Source of the DNA: Ypsolopha sequella
Taxonomy: Eukaryota > Arthropoda > Insecta > Lepidoptera > Ypsolophidae
Length of the DNA stretch: 64,000 nt
Reading direction: 5' to 3'
NCBI GenBank assembly: GCA_934047225.1
Contig: OW203993.1
Coordinates: 28,472,069-28,536,068 of the forward strand
A model generated the notes under the pieces. The model was not told where the DNA came from and ran no database searches. It was given only the letters and a program-made list of their open reading frames with translations. Positions 54,501-64,000 of this stretch are shown here, piece after piece. The position numbers and the translations under genes are program-made. Position 1 is the first letter of the stretch, and each line of letters begins with the position of its first letter.

Positions 54501-54562
54501 TCAACAACCTGCAGGCCACGGCGCAGGGCGCGGGGCACGTCGCGCCCGATCACGTCTTCAAG
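51504..54562 (+). CDS. RFC2: Replication factor C subunit 2 (RFC40; fly RfC4), first three exons, partial
   Basis: Exons are 51504..51872, 53087..53308 and 54407..54562, all phase 0, giving 249 aa so far. AAA+ clamp-loader features: LPWIEKYRP, Walker [10 protein letters not shown] (72-80), Walker B ILDEAD (DEAD at 137-140), sensor 1 around ALAANNSEK, the SRC arginine-finger motif (179-181) typical of RFC small subunits, and sensor 2 [11 protein letters not shown]. With RFC1, 3, 4 and 5 it loads PCNA at primer-template junctions. The C-terminal collar domain (about 90-100 residues) is not in the window; exon 3 ends at a GTATAT donor. I saw no further exon to 64,000, so it probably lies beyond the right edge. 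Introns 1 and 2 each carry a hairpin MITE. A decayed copy of exon 3 follows it. Confidence 0.94.
52144..52190 (+). repeat. Poly-G tract in RFC2 intron 1
   Basis: Two long G runs separated by single T residues ('ggggggggggtgggg' and onward). Low complexity; length may be assembly-uncertain. Confidence 0.7.
52602..52811. mobile_element. 210-bp MITE with ~50-bp inverted arms
   Basis: 'tgtatctttagttgccaact' pairs with 'agttggcaactaaagataca', and arms continue through 'catcaaaaacatag' with a few mismatches. In RFC2 intron 1. Confidence 0.7.
53376..53623. mobile_element. 250-bp fold-back MITE with ~105-bp arms
   Basis: Left arm from 'atggcatgcacagaac' to 'aaagtttgt' (53376-53481) is inverted at 53519-53623 ('acaaact' to 'gttctatgcacgccac'), with a loop of about 37 bp. 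It begins 68 bp after the RFC2 exon 2 donor. Confidence 0.7.
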
Positions 54563-54569
54563 GTATATA

Positions 54570-54668
54570 TTATAGAGAGAAGGTATCGTACACGGAGAAG
54601 GGAGCGAGCGCGGTAGTGTTTACAGCAAAGGGTGCCCTGCGAAGTGCACTCAACCTGCAGGCGCGGGC
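54570..54668 (+). pseudogene. Decayed partial duplicate of RFC2 exon 3
   Basis: Contains 'gagaaggtatcgtacacgga', 'gcgcggtagtgtttacagc' and 'ctcaacctgcag', matching exon 3 positions 54423-54530 with substitutions and small deletions. It begins 8 bp after the exon 3 donor. Read-through from exon 3 enters it out of frame and hits a stop. Confidence 0.7.
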
Positions 54669-57164
54669 GCAGGACTGTGACTTAGACATACCCTTCAGAT
54701 AATCCCCGAAAGTAGTAATCCCGGCGAATGAAAAAAACATAGAAGACGAATTTCTAACAAAGTGTCATTCTAAAATGGCACCACTGACTGAAAAGTTCAA
54801 AAGGCTCATGATTGGTTCGTACTGTTGTTATGAGACACTAGGTAATCAATAAATCATTATTATTCTAAGAGACAGTACTTAAAATAATTTGAAAAATGTT
54901 TACCAGTTTATTTTAAATAAATTTATACATTTAGAATTTTCCCTAGATTTGGGAAATTTCTAACGTCATTGAAAATACGTACACGAAACGAAATTATGCC
55001 ATCATTTAGACAGGTACTATGAAAAAAAATTCTTTGTGGAGATTCTTGACCAGATTCTTTTCACCCATAGATTTAGAATGTACAAGATAAACAATGTAAT
55101 AGAGAAAATGATACCAAAACAATACTATGACATTACTATTACATTTACTATTTCATTTAATATTTTGGACAATCTTGCATATAACTACTAAATACAACAA
55201 AGAAAATCAATATGTTACTGTAAAAACTTTTTTTTTTGGGCTGATTAATACGAGAGATTATTTAGGTTATTTCTCCTTGTCACATTACAATTACTCACTG
55301 CACAAGATAAACCAATCACTATTTATCAATTTAGTTACGTATTATTTAAAATGTGATTATAAAATCCGCAATCACACCCAAGCAAGCGGGACACTATGGG
55401 CACTTACTCAAACAAACATTGACACAGCGGTTCTTTGTTGTGCATCTCTTTCTCTCTTGCAAGGTGTTCATAAAGGTAGGACATCTCTTTTACACGCTAT
55501 GGACGTCTTTTAAGCGCAGCGAATCCTTTGTCTATGTTTTCATTTTCACCCACTTTATCGTTTTTTAGGGTTCCGTTCCCGAAGGGTGCCCGTACAAATA
55601 ACCTCTACAATTAGCATTTTTAACGTTAGGTATTTGTTTTCTAATCAGATATTAACTATTTATTTGGTTGTTATTTACTATTTATTTTCTTTGTAGGTGA
55701 AAGAAATTGAGAAGATAATATCTATCTCTGTTAGATTTAAAAGTACCCCAATTTGTGACCAAGAAGTCTCAATGAGACAAAGATGTTTAATTTCATTTGG
55801 CAAATTATTTTGACAGCACCGTCGTCAAATAGTGTCACTGGTTACTATTTTTGATAATCAGAATGTATGAAATTGCTTCTCTATAGTATATAAAACCTCA
55901 CTGGTGGGGTCATTTTTTAGCTCTAATCAGAGTTCTATGTTTTTTTCGTTCACTGGTAATCCCCGACACTTTCATAATGCTCTAAGCTTACTTAGAAAAC
56001 CTCAGACATGGGTAAGTCCCTTTGTTTTACCACTTAGTGGGTGGATGCAAATAAAAAATAGACATAATCTTACTCAGTTTCTTGCCCTTCTTTGCAAGAC
56101 TAATTGAATGGGCGGAGTTAATCATGTATTTATATATGTAACATATTACCACAGTTTAAAAATGTATTAGTACATAGGTAGCTATCATGCGTATCTTGTA
56201 CACATTAAATATACCTTTTCACCTTACTAGTCAATTTTGCTCACTCAGTGAAGAAAAGTGTTTTGAATTGACATTTTCTTATTTAATTGGCTCACGAATC
56301 GTTCAGCAACTCTTTTCAGATTTTTGACGGCTTTTGGGATTCAATTAACATTCCTTGCATTTTTTTTTTCACATGCATCATTTTTATATAGTGTATTATT
56401 TAAAGAAAAAAAAAACATTGAATTCTTACAAGTTCATTCGAAAATATAGCGTCTTTACATCTTGTGTTTTCTCGCTAGTGAGGTGAAAACACGAGAGCAA
56501 ATTTATTTTGTTTCTTGTGCCTTTGAATCCCTCACCACGCTCAGGATTATAACTTAGATTCTAACTAAACACTCGCAACAAAAAAAACTTTGCTCTCTTG
56601 TTGCACAAATAACTACGAGTATTAATTAATTTAATATGTAATACTTGTATTATTTTGTTAATTAAATACTTAAGTGCGCCCAAAATTCAAATTCAATTTG
56701 TTGTATTTTCCCATTTAAATGTGATTAGTGTAATACAGTGCGCGCCAATCTTTTAGTCGCCTCTGAAGATAGCCGCAAGAGGCGACGCAATAGCCGTTTT
56801 ACGGTGTCAGGGGAACGTTACAGGAGCGAGAGCGCGGAGCACACCCGCCTGCGTGCCGCACCACATCCCCCGCTCGCCATTTAGCAGGTGTCAAGTTGAC
56901 ACTGTCAACGCTATGCGTTAGTGTTAGTGCTCCGTCCGTACACCACACACGCGCGCGTTCGAGGAAAAAATTATATGATTCGTTAAGTTTATCGTTGAAT
57001 CTGTTTGTAATAGTTTATTGTTTTTGTTGATTTAGTTTATTAAAGTTTTGTTGATTTAGTTTGTTAAAGTTTCTTGTTGTTGTTATGCCTCGCGGACGTT
57101 ATAGCGTTTTAAGGCAACAATGTAGGAAAATGGTGTTTATATTAATGCGTTTTATTTATATAGT
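54669..57164. other. RFC2 intron 3 / intergenic, no gene recognised
   Basis: AT-rich. A GC-richer stretch at 56740-56960 is followed by a 43-codon frame starting MPRGRYSVLRQQCRK (57085-57213) that runs into the LTR-like repeat. It could be a gene or TE 5' end interrupted by the insertion, but no family is recognised. Confidence 0.35.
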
Positions 57165-57167
57165 TAA

Positions 57168-57366
57168 TGTACAGTCAACTGTCCAAAGATTATTATTTTG
57201 TAATACTTTAGCGTAAGCATTTTATAGTTTACTTATTTTGCAAAACAATCATCGTACAATCAGTGAAATATACGCACTCTACATTAGCGGTTGTTTTCTT
57301 CATAAATACGCCGCTCTTCATTCAATCATCTATAAAACTGTAGAGAGAAATCCCTACATTATGGAA
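57168..57366 (+). repeat. LTR-like block, inverted relative to the right copy
   Basis: From 'tgtacagtcaactgtccaaa' to 'ctctacagtt'-complement 'aaatccctacattatgg'. Reverse complement of 60856-61055 with few or no differences. Confidence 0.75.
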
Positions 57367-57545
57367 ATCAAAATTCCTCTAGTCACCAATGAAGTTTACG
57401 AATTGGACAAGATCATAAGCCTACCATACAAGAAAGAACTGCACACATATCGTTTAACAACAGCATACCCGTACTTGGCATTCAACTTGAGAAAGGACAT
57501 AGCCCTTCTGTTGTCGCAAAACGACATGCAGAGATGCATTCATTC
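57358..57545 (+). pseudogene. Env-like fragment fused to the LTR-like block
   Basis: The plus-strand frame open from 57238 continues out of the LTR-like block as IMEIKIPLVTNEVYELDKI, then a segment with LHTYRLTTAYPYLAFNLR and a Cys near the end. It resembles the envelope-type proteins of some insect LTR elements by general pattern only. It is about 60 residues, has no signal peptide or membrane span, and stops at the junction with the BEL RT fragment. A defective remnant, tentative. Confidence 0.35.
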
Positions 57546-60213
57546 ATCTCTCAATTTTCTCAATGTCTGCTATGATGACGTATTTGAACTGTCTCCACTT
57601 TAAGATGAGTGACAGTAAATCTTGCTGGAGATTGGGTCCGCTCTCCATCAGGTCGTTGAGACTTAGTCCTGATGATGTCCTTGAACTGGCATTGAATACA
57701 ATACGCAGGGCAGTTGTAGTTGAGTCCAACTTTAGTACGGCGTGGTGAGGTAAATAACAAGCTGCACCGGTGCTTTGTGAGTCAGCCGGCCGCATGTGAC
57801 CCAATTGTTCGTATTCATCCATGAATTTTTTGTACCTCTCTGATAATAACGAACTTTTGGACATCCTCTTTTCTTGTTGAATAAATTGTGCAACAGCCCT
57901 AGGTTTTGGATGTCCTAGCTGCTCCTCAAAGCCTGGTTTCATGGGGATGGCTACTTCGTATCTACCATCCTCCAGTCTTTGGGTATTTGCTTGAAAGTGG
58001 TCCTCACAGTATTGTTCATTTACTGTTAAAGGACCGGATGATTGATTGATTTCTTCTACTTCCCAATACTTCTTGATGTCATCGAGATTTTTGATAAGGA
58101 CATTGCACGCAAATGTCTGAACTTGACCTGACAGGATCCAGCCCAGTTTAGTTTGTTGAGCTATAGGTGATTGATGTGCACCCTTGACGAGTCCGCTCAT
58201 AATAATTTCGGAATAGACACTCGCGTCAAGTAAGATGTCTATAGGCTTAGACACATGGTACTGAGGATCTGCCAATCTTGTATGTTGAAGATGTTCCCAT
58301 GACGTTCTTCTTAGTGTGGTACTGGGTAGGTTGTTGATAACTCTGGATACGACTAGAGCTTCGGTAGTGAACTCGTAGTCACCATAGATTGATTGACATT
58401 CCAGAGTTACTTTTCCTTTGCTCTGTTTTGAGCTTGTGCCGATGCCTGATATTGATGCTTGATAATGTTGACGCCTCAACCCTAACAACTGGGCGGCGTT
58501 TTCGGAAACCAAAGATATCTGGCTTCCTTGATCTAGAAGAGCTCTGAAGTTGATGAATGTACCATCGGAGGCCTTGATATTGAGTGACAACGTTGTAAGT
58601 AGAATTTCTTCATCTTCGTTCGCAACATAATTTACATTATATTGGCGGGACTGTGAGTTCGATGACGACGCCGTGGCTGTAGGTACGGACGGCGGTTTTG
58701 GGTTAGCAGACACGGAAACCGCTGCGTCATGAATAATTGTATTGTGGTTTCCGTTGCAAATCTGGCATTTTTTTTTCGATGGACATATTGTGTCATTATG
58801 CTTGTGAAGACAATTTTGACAAATATGAAGTTTTTCAATCGTCTTTATGATTGTGTCAGCAGGTTGATTGAGAAATCGTTTGCACTGGAACAATTTGTGA
58901 TCTAGGCCACAAAGTAGGCATTTATGCTTGTGTGATGTCGCAATTGCTTGATAGCTTTTTGTAACTGATTTTCGCAAGTTGATGTTGCTCCCTTTATACC
59001 ACGATTGTTGTTGGTCAGGTTGTTTGACGGATGCTGCAGGTTTCTTGCCCTTCCTTTGATTAGGTTCGAGAGCCATAAATTTTCTCTCAATGAAAGCCAT
59101 GAAATCGTCAAACACAGGTAAATCTCTCGGCGACGAGCGAGATATTTGAAAATCGGTGTAAGTGTCTGCATCCAGCTTCTTTGATACCAGATGCACCAGA
59201 ATAGGATCCCATGTGGATGTGTCTATTCCCAGGTTATGAATGGCAAAAATACACTCCATTGTTGTGTCGTATAACTTCTTGAGTTCATATGACGTTTGCT
59301 TTTGAATGACTGGTTGGTTCAGAAAAACTTCAATATGATTGGTAAATAGAACCAAGGGATTGTTGAATCGATTTGTTAAAAGATTCCATGCCGTGTCATA
59401 GTTTTCTGCTGTAATGTTCAAGTGCTGTATGAGACGTTCGGCTTCTCCCTTAACTTTACTCTTGAGATGCTGCATCTTCTGAGTCTTGGTCAAGTACTTG
59501 CTCTTGTGAATACCTTCGTTGAACAGGTCATAGAACGTGGGCCACTGAGTGTACTTTCCAAAAAAGTCAGGAATATCAATTTGCGGAGTCGCAATGCGAA
59601 GATGATCGGAGGAAGATAGTTTCCTGTTAAGCTTCTTCTTAATTTCCAGGTACCGACGCTCTGTAGATTCAAAATCGTGTTCGTAATCCTCATTGCTACC
59701 TTGCAAGATGTTATCTATGCGCAAATGAAGGTGATCAATGCTATTCCACAGACGTTGTAGGTTTTTCAACTCATCTTCTATCTCCCACTTCTCCTCCATG
59801 CGGCTGTCGTTGACCCTGTTCATGAGGCGCTCGAAGGCTCTGAAGTTTGTGCCTTGTTGACTGATTAGCTGTCCTACTTCATCTGTATCCGTGAAGATCG
59901 GTAGATGAAATTGTACCGTTGACTTTGGCTCAATCGGTTTATTGTATGACGAAATCATAATTTTCGTTTTTTCATAATAACTTTTCAACTCCTCATAGAT
60001 GTTGCGGGAAAAGTAGTCGCAGGTTTTGTCTTCGTAAGATTGCAGTTTAGTGTTATTGAGGTCAAATTCTCTCCACAGAAGATCCAGTGTGTCCACCCGC
60101 TTGATGAGGTATTCGGTGGTTTTTCTTGCCGCACTGTCCTTCTTGAAATTGGTGTTGACGCTCTCAATCTCTCGAAGAATTTCACCTTGACGATTGAATA
60201 ATACATCTGCCAT
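57544..60213 (-). pseudogene. BEL/Pao Gag-protease-RT polyprotein, truncated in RT
   Basis: The open frame is 889 residues. The N-terminal half is coiled-coil and DUF1759-type gag. It is followed by zinc-binding segments (CLLCGLDHKLFQC, then CQNC...CQICNGNH), an aspartic protease motif LLDQGSQISLV (BEL-style DQGS), and the start of the BEL RT (YLPHHAVLKLDSTTTALRIV, FNASSRTSSGLSLND). It ends IIADIEKIER, cut inside RT motif A. The palm motif C, RNase H and integrase are absent. The long intact frame suggests the truncating rearrangement was fairly recent. Without enzymes it could not move by itself. Confidence 0.85.
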
Positions 60214-60269
60214 GATGATTGAGTGAATGTCTTGAGCTTGCCGCGAAGATGATGTTTTGATTGATGTAT

Positions 60270-60626
60270 GCTGGATTGAAGTCCGGCTAAAGTAACGTAG
60301 ATGGCTTTGATTGAATGTTCAGGTAGGCTAGCTGAATGCTGCGGCTACCTGACAAATGCTTGAGTGAAGCCCGACTGACTGTACGTGGCTTGCTTTGATT
60401 GAATGTTCAGGTAGGCTAGCTGAATGCTGCGGCTACCTGATGAATGCTTGAGTGAAGCCCGACTGACTGTACGTGGCTTGCTTTGATTGAATGTTCAGGT
60501 AGGCTAGCTGAATGCTGCGGCTACCTGATGAATGCTTGAGTGAAGCCCGACTGACTGTACGTGGCTTGCTTTGATTGAATGTTCAGGTAGGCTAGCTGAA
60601 TGCTGCGGCTACCTGATGAATGCTTG
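60270..60626 (-). repeat. Tandem array, ~4 copies of an 88-bp unit, in the BEL leader
   Basis: Unit boundaries 'agtgaagcccgactgactgt' fall at 60363, 60451 and 60539, exactly 88 bp apart, with a diverged first copy from about 60270. Internal units look identical. It lies between the right LTR-like block and the gag start codon. Confidence 0.85.
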
Positions 60627-60860
60627 AGTGAATGATGCTATGGACTGTAGATGTCTATAGATGCTGGTGAACCACCTCTCGAACGCAGATCACTGTCACT
60701 CGCGATGGTCCGTACGACAGAGCGCTACCGCAGCCCTTTCGTGTGATTCAAGCACCTTCTCAATTAACTGGGGAGACCCGCTTGTGGGAGGCCAGCTAAC
60801 CGATTGCTAACACACTAAGAGCAAACAGCAAACACCAAGTCGTAGTAGTTTCGAAGGACC

Positions 60861-61055
60861 ATAATGTAGGGATTTCTCTCTACAGTTTTATAGATGATTG
60901 AATGAAGAGCGGCGTATTTATGAAGAAAACAACCGCTAATGTAGAGTGCGTATATTTCACTGATTGTACGATGATTGTTTTGCAAAATAAGTAAACTATA
61001 AAATGCTTACGCTAAAGTATTACAAAATAATAATCTTTGGACAGTTGACTGTACA
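60861..61055 (-). repeat. LTR-like block, right copy
   Basis: In the correct orientation upstream of the minus-strand gag. Its inverted partner is at 57168-57366. Confidence 0.75.
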
Positions 61056-62096
61056 GTTAAGGTGGTAACAGAGGAGGCCTTTTCATACAAACTTTCTGAG
61101 TAATATATATGAGGACGCAATAAATTCATGAATTTAATTGGGAATATAAACAATGTACATTTAACATATTTTTCGCAAACTTATTCAAATTGTATAATTA
61201 TTGCTTAGATACTCGAATATCAGGTTTTCAAAAATGAACTCATTTCGTCTGATTTGCGTCGGTGTGCGGCTCACGAACACGGCACTTACAAACACAAACA
61301 CAGCAGTCTTGTGTAAACATGAGTGCATTCTCAAATATAAAGCAACATGATTCCATCTTTGAATGTAATTTTTAATCAAACTTAAATAAGACAATAAGTT
61401 GTAATGAGATAATAATTGTTGACCAATACCTAAATAAAGCAAAATGAATGTTTTTCATTCATTTTTATTAGATTTTATTCATATACTTGTATTAATTCCC
61501 GAAAAATATTATATTTTTGAACGATTCTTCATCGTAAGCCGTCTGTCAAACAAATGTCGATTGTCGATTTCATATTTTCATTGATGATAATCATACATTC
61601 TTTGTAGTTTGGAAGTTATTTTGTTATTAGGATAACTAAATCCACATCCACAATAAATTTAATCCATTTTGTCTCATTTTCGCATATTATTTATACAAAC
61701 ACACATATACTCACGCCTGTCTCCCAGAGGAGTAGGCAGAGGCTACAGATTTCCATCTGCTACGATCCAGACAAACCTCTTTCGCCTCTTCCACATCCAT
61801 CAATCTACTCATACAAGCTCTTCCCTTTGGTCCCAACGAGTCACACCGAAACCAGTCACAGTGTAACTCGTTGGGAAAAAAAATGTCCCAACCAGTCACA
61901 CTGTTATTCGAGCGAGATTAGCTGGTAGCTCAATGAATCATCTCCCGCGGCGATGTGCCGGAGCAGCGAATAGACCAACCCGGGGGTGAGGTAGACCCCA
62001 CTGCTCCATATCACCTGATCTAATTGGTGTGTGGTACAAACTGCATAAGCGGAACGGTTTCTTTCAAATTGTAAGGGGCTGGCCCAAGTACATATA
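61056..62096. other. Intergenic or intronic DNA right of the BEL element
   Basis: No gene. 61711-61835 on the minus strand is a LINE tail related to 31965-32262 ('ttgtctggatcgtagcagat', '...tctgcctactcctctggga'). Confidence 0.45.
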
Positions 62097-62279
62097 CAGG
62101 GTGGAAAAAATGAAAGGGCCCTGGAGGGGAGCTACCTTAAATCGTTTAGTTAGCTCATTTTACTGAAAGGAAACATTCCTTTATTTTTTAAAAGAAACAA
62201 AACTGCATTCAAAGATATTCTGAAATTCGCTTATCTCACCCGGGAATCGAACCAACAAAAAATAAAAAAAATAAACCCT

Positions 62280-62610
62280 AATATTATTAAAACTCGCGTG
62301 AGCTGACATACTAAATTATTATTATATACGGCTTGGACACTCACGTGTGATTGTTGTTGACTATATGCCAACCGTTTCACCGATACAATTTCGGTATTAT
62401 CAAGGCGAGTGTTGTTCTTAGGACGACGACGCGGCGTTCACCGTCGTTGTCAATCGGCGGCTGCCAGTGCCCGTTTGACAACGACGGTGAACACCGCGTC
62501 GTTGTCCTAAGAACGACAATCGCCTTGATAATGCCGACATTGTATCGGTGAAACGGTTGGCATATAGTCAACAACAATCACACGTGAGTGTTCAAGCCGT
62601 ATGTAATAAT
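62280..62610. mobile_element. 331-bp Penelope-like palindrome (both 3' ends only), 12-bp TSD
   Basis: Flanked by AAAATAAACCCT at 62268-62279 and 62611-62622. The left part equals the reverse complement of the plus-copy 3' end (including 'aaaactcgcgtgagctgaca') and the right part the 3' end, meeting near 62455. It is the same architecture as 2268-4347 with nearly everything between the 3' ends missing. Confidence 0.85.
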
Positions 62611-62749
62611 AAAATAAACCCTCGCTATTTTATCATACGAATCGGTAGGATTATTGTTCAGAATAAAATTTGTCTAGTAAACATTTGGTCTTCCACTCAT
62701 CTGTTGTATGAGATACTCATGAAATTAAATATTTATTACAAGTTCTTTG

Positions 62750-63082
62750 TTAACAATACCTAGTACTGTTCACTTGTAACAAGTAAATGAAACTTTCTAA
62801 TTTTCTTATCTCTCTTACATCCAAAGACATGGTATGAAGTACAAGCTTGCTAATGTTATTTATCTTAAGTACCTTGTTGAAGACTTCAATAAGAAAATCG
62901 TTAAATGGTAATGATAAATGTATGCAGAGCACAATTACTTCTTGCACTAGGCGTACTGACGAAAAGTTTAAAAAAGGAACGTATTTTTTTTGCAACGCGG
63001 AGCAACAAATTTGAAGTTCGAACCATAAATTTCGTTCGAAATTAAAATTTTGTTTTGTTTTGCTTTCATTCCGTGCTGTCAT
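62750..63082 (-). CDS. Hypothetical 110-aa frame in the fold-back loop
   Basis: Starts MTARNESKTKQNFNFERNLW and ends in a stop at 62750, mostly in the unique loop between the arms. No family recognised: charged N-terminus, then a Leu/Val/Phe-rich centre, two cysteines close together (ICCS). It may be captured host sequence, part of a degenerate transposase, or chance. Confidence 0.25.
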   Translation of the reverse strand: MTARNESKTKQNFNFERNLWFELQICCSALQKKYVPFLNFSSVRLVQEVIVLCIHLSLPFNDFLIEVFNKVLKINNISKLVLHTMSLDVREIRKLESFIYLLQVNSTRYC

Positions 63083-63449
63083 TGTATAATAATGGCGTAT
63101 AATTATTACTTTACAAGTGAACAGTACAAGATATTGTTAATAAAGAACTTGTAATAAATATTCAATTTCATGGGTATCTCGTACAACAGATGAGTGTAAG
63201 ACTTTAGTTTAGTAGACAAATTTTATCCTGAACAATAATCCTACCGATTTGTATAATAAAATAGCGAGGGTTTATTTTTTTAATTTTTAGTTGGTTCAGT
63301 TCCCGGGTGAGACAAACAAATTTTAGAAGATCTTTGAATGCAGTTTTGTTTCTTTTAAAAAATAAAGGAATGTTTCCTTTCAGTAAAATGAGCTAACTAA
63401 AGGATTTAAGGTAGTTCCCCTCCCGGGCCCTTTCATTTTTTCCACCCTG

Positions 63450-63735
63450 TATAGTGGCGAGTGTGAAGCACGCCACACCATTATCCCCTGTTGGGGTGCG
63501 ATGGGGTTGAAAACGTGTAAATATCAATATGGGTGTCGTTTTTATGGTTTTTTGGGACGTTAATTATGAAAATGGCATCGATTTTGAAATTTATTATAGT
63601 GGACACGAAAATTCTTGAAAGTATGTGTGCCAGAGCAAATCGGCTGTAACAGACGGACAGACAGACAGACACACAAGTGATCCTATTACGGTTCCATTTT
63701 TTCCTTTTGAGGTCTATCTATATATCCACAATCTA
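63450..63735 (+). repeat. Dispersed repeat ('accctaaaa' family relative)
   Basis: Contains 'attcttgaaagtatgtgtgc', 'agacggacagacagacagac' and 'cctattacggttccatttt', typical phrases of common lepidopteran non-autonomous repeats. Non-coding. Confidence 0.4.
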
Positions 63736-63737
63736 TC

Positions 63738-63738
63738 C

Positions 63739-63774
<36 letters not shown>
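63738..63774 (+). repeat. (ATCT)n microsatellite
   Basis: About nine uninterrupted CTAT/ATCT units, with scattered related units on both sides up to 63795. Confidence 0.9.
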
Positions 63775-63776
<2 letters not shown>

Positions 63777-64000
63777 AACTATATCTATATCCCAGCAAAA
63801 TATCTTTGGAACGGAAGGTGGTATATCCCTAGGGGTTGGACCACGGGGTGCCAAAGAAAGATTTTTTTTTAATGTCAAAACTTTGACGGCCTGTATCTCC
63901 CATGTTGATGGGTGTCTTAGAAAAGGCCTCGACGAGATCTACCTGCCGAAAGTGTCAAAACTTTACAGGCCTGTATCTCCCACACAGCTGATGCTAGACC

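Larger units (their letters stand above)
57168..61055 (-). mobile_element. Rearranged BEL/Pao retrotransposon with inverted LTR-like ends
   Basis: Minus-strand gag-protease-RT start (60213 to 57544) is preceded by an 88-bp tandem array in the leader and an LTR-like block at 60861-61055. The same ~195-bp block is at 57168-57366 in the opposite orientation, where direct LTRs would be parallel. RNase H and integrase are missing. The left junction fuses to a short env-like fragment. The copy is defective. Confidence 0.75.
62097..63449. mobile_element. TA-flanked fold-back element with ~350-bp inverted arms
   Basis: Ends CAGGGTGGAAAAAATGAAAG and its inverse, with TA on both sides (62095-62096 and 63450-63451). 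The right arm 63108-63449 matches the left arm 62097-62267 plus 62611-62780. The gap is the Penelope insertion at 62280-62610. The loop, about 62781-63107, contains a 110-codon minus-strand frame. Confidence 0.75.

Noticed and set aside
57560..57760. Small frames opposite the BEL gag-pol
   Set aside because: Shadows of the 889-codon frame.

Overview
The window looks like a piece of a lepidopteran (moth or butterfly) nuclear genome. It is AT-rich and densely populated with transposable elements. Short GC-rich exons with GT-AG introns encode conserved animal proteins. Several dispersed sequences are of a kind common in Lepidoptera, such as the 'cgtccactgttggacatag' repeat near 12.2 kb and the 'ataaagtgtttattcattc' LINE tail near 48.2 kb. 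Species cannot be told from the sequence alone.

Five host genes could be assembled exon by exon, with splice phases that agree. Left to right they are: (1) Graf, an ARHGAP26-type BAR/PH/RhoGAP protein, minus strand, first two coding exons only, running off the left edge; (2) ZNF330/NOA36, minus, six exons, complete at 302 aa; (3) TMEM86 lysoplasmalogenase, plus, four exons including a 21-nt coding first exon, complete at 253 aa; (4) CHMP2A/Vps2, an ESCRT-III subunit, minus, four exons, complete at 243 aa; (5) RFC2 (fly RfC4), the replication factor C small ATPase, plus, first three exons, remainder presumably beyond the right edge. CHMP2A and RFC2 diverge from a shared 1.4-kb intergenic region. 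These are unrelated housekeeping genes with no sign of co-function.

The rest is mobile DNA. Graf intron 1 holds a Penelope-like (GIY-YIG) inverted dimer and a second Penelope RT relic. The ZNF330-TMEM86 gap holds a nearly intact, apparently recent Ty1/copia element with 5-bp target duplication, nested inside an older terminal-inverted-repeat element. The 13-kb TMEM86-CHMP2A gap holds a cluster of hairpin MITEs and a 1.84-kb element with 40-bp inverted ends, an 8-bp target duplication and a two-exon THAP-domain gene. The right end holds a rearranged BEL/Pao element with inverted LTR-like ends and a large fold-back element carrying a tiny Penelope palindrome.

The most unusual signal is a family of extremely small transposon copies. 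The ends of the 1.84-kb THAP element recur as a 45-bp insertion at 9635-9679 and a 27-bp insertion at 50801-50827. Both are flanked by perfect 8-bp target duplications, and a related copy of the host repeat shows the empty site for the first. A second pattern is that three of the five genes carry a decayed partial copy of an exon in the intron just downstream of that exon.
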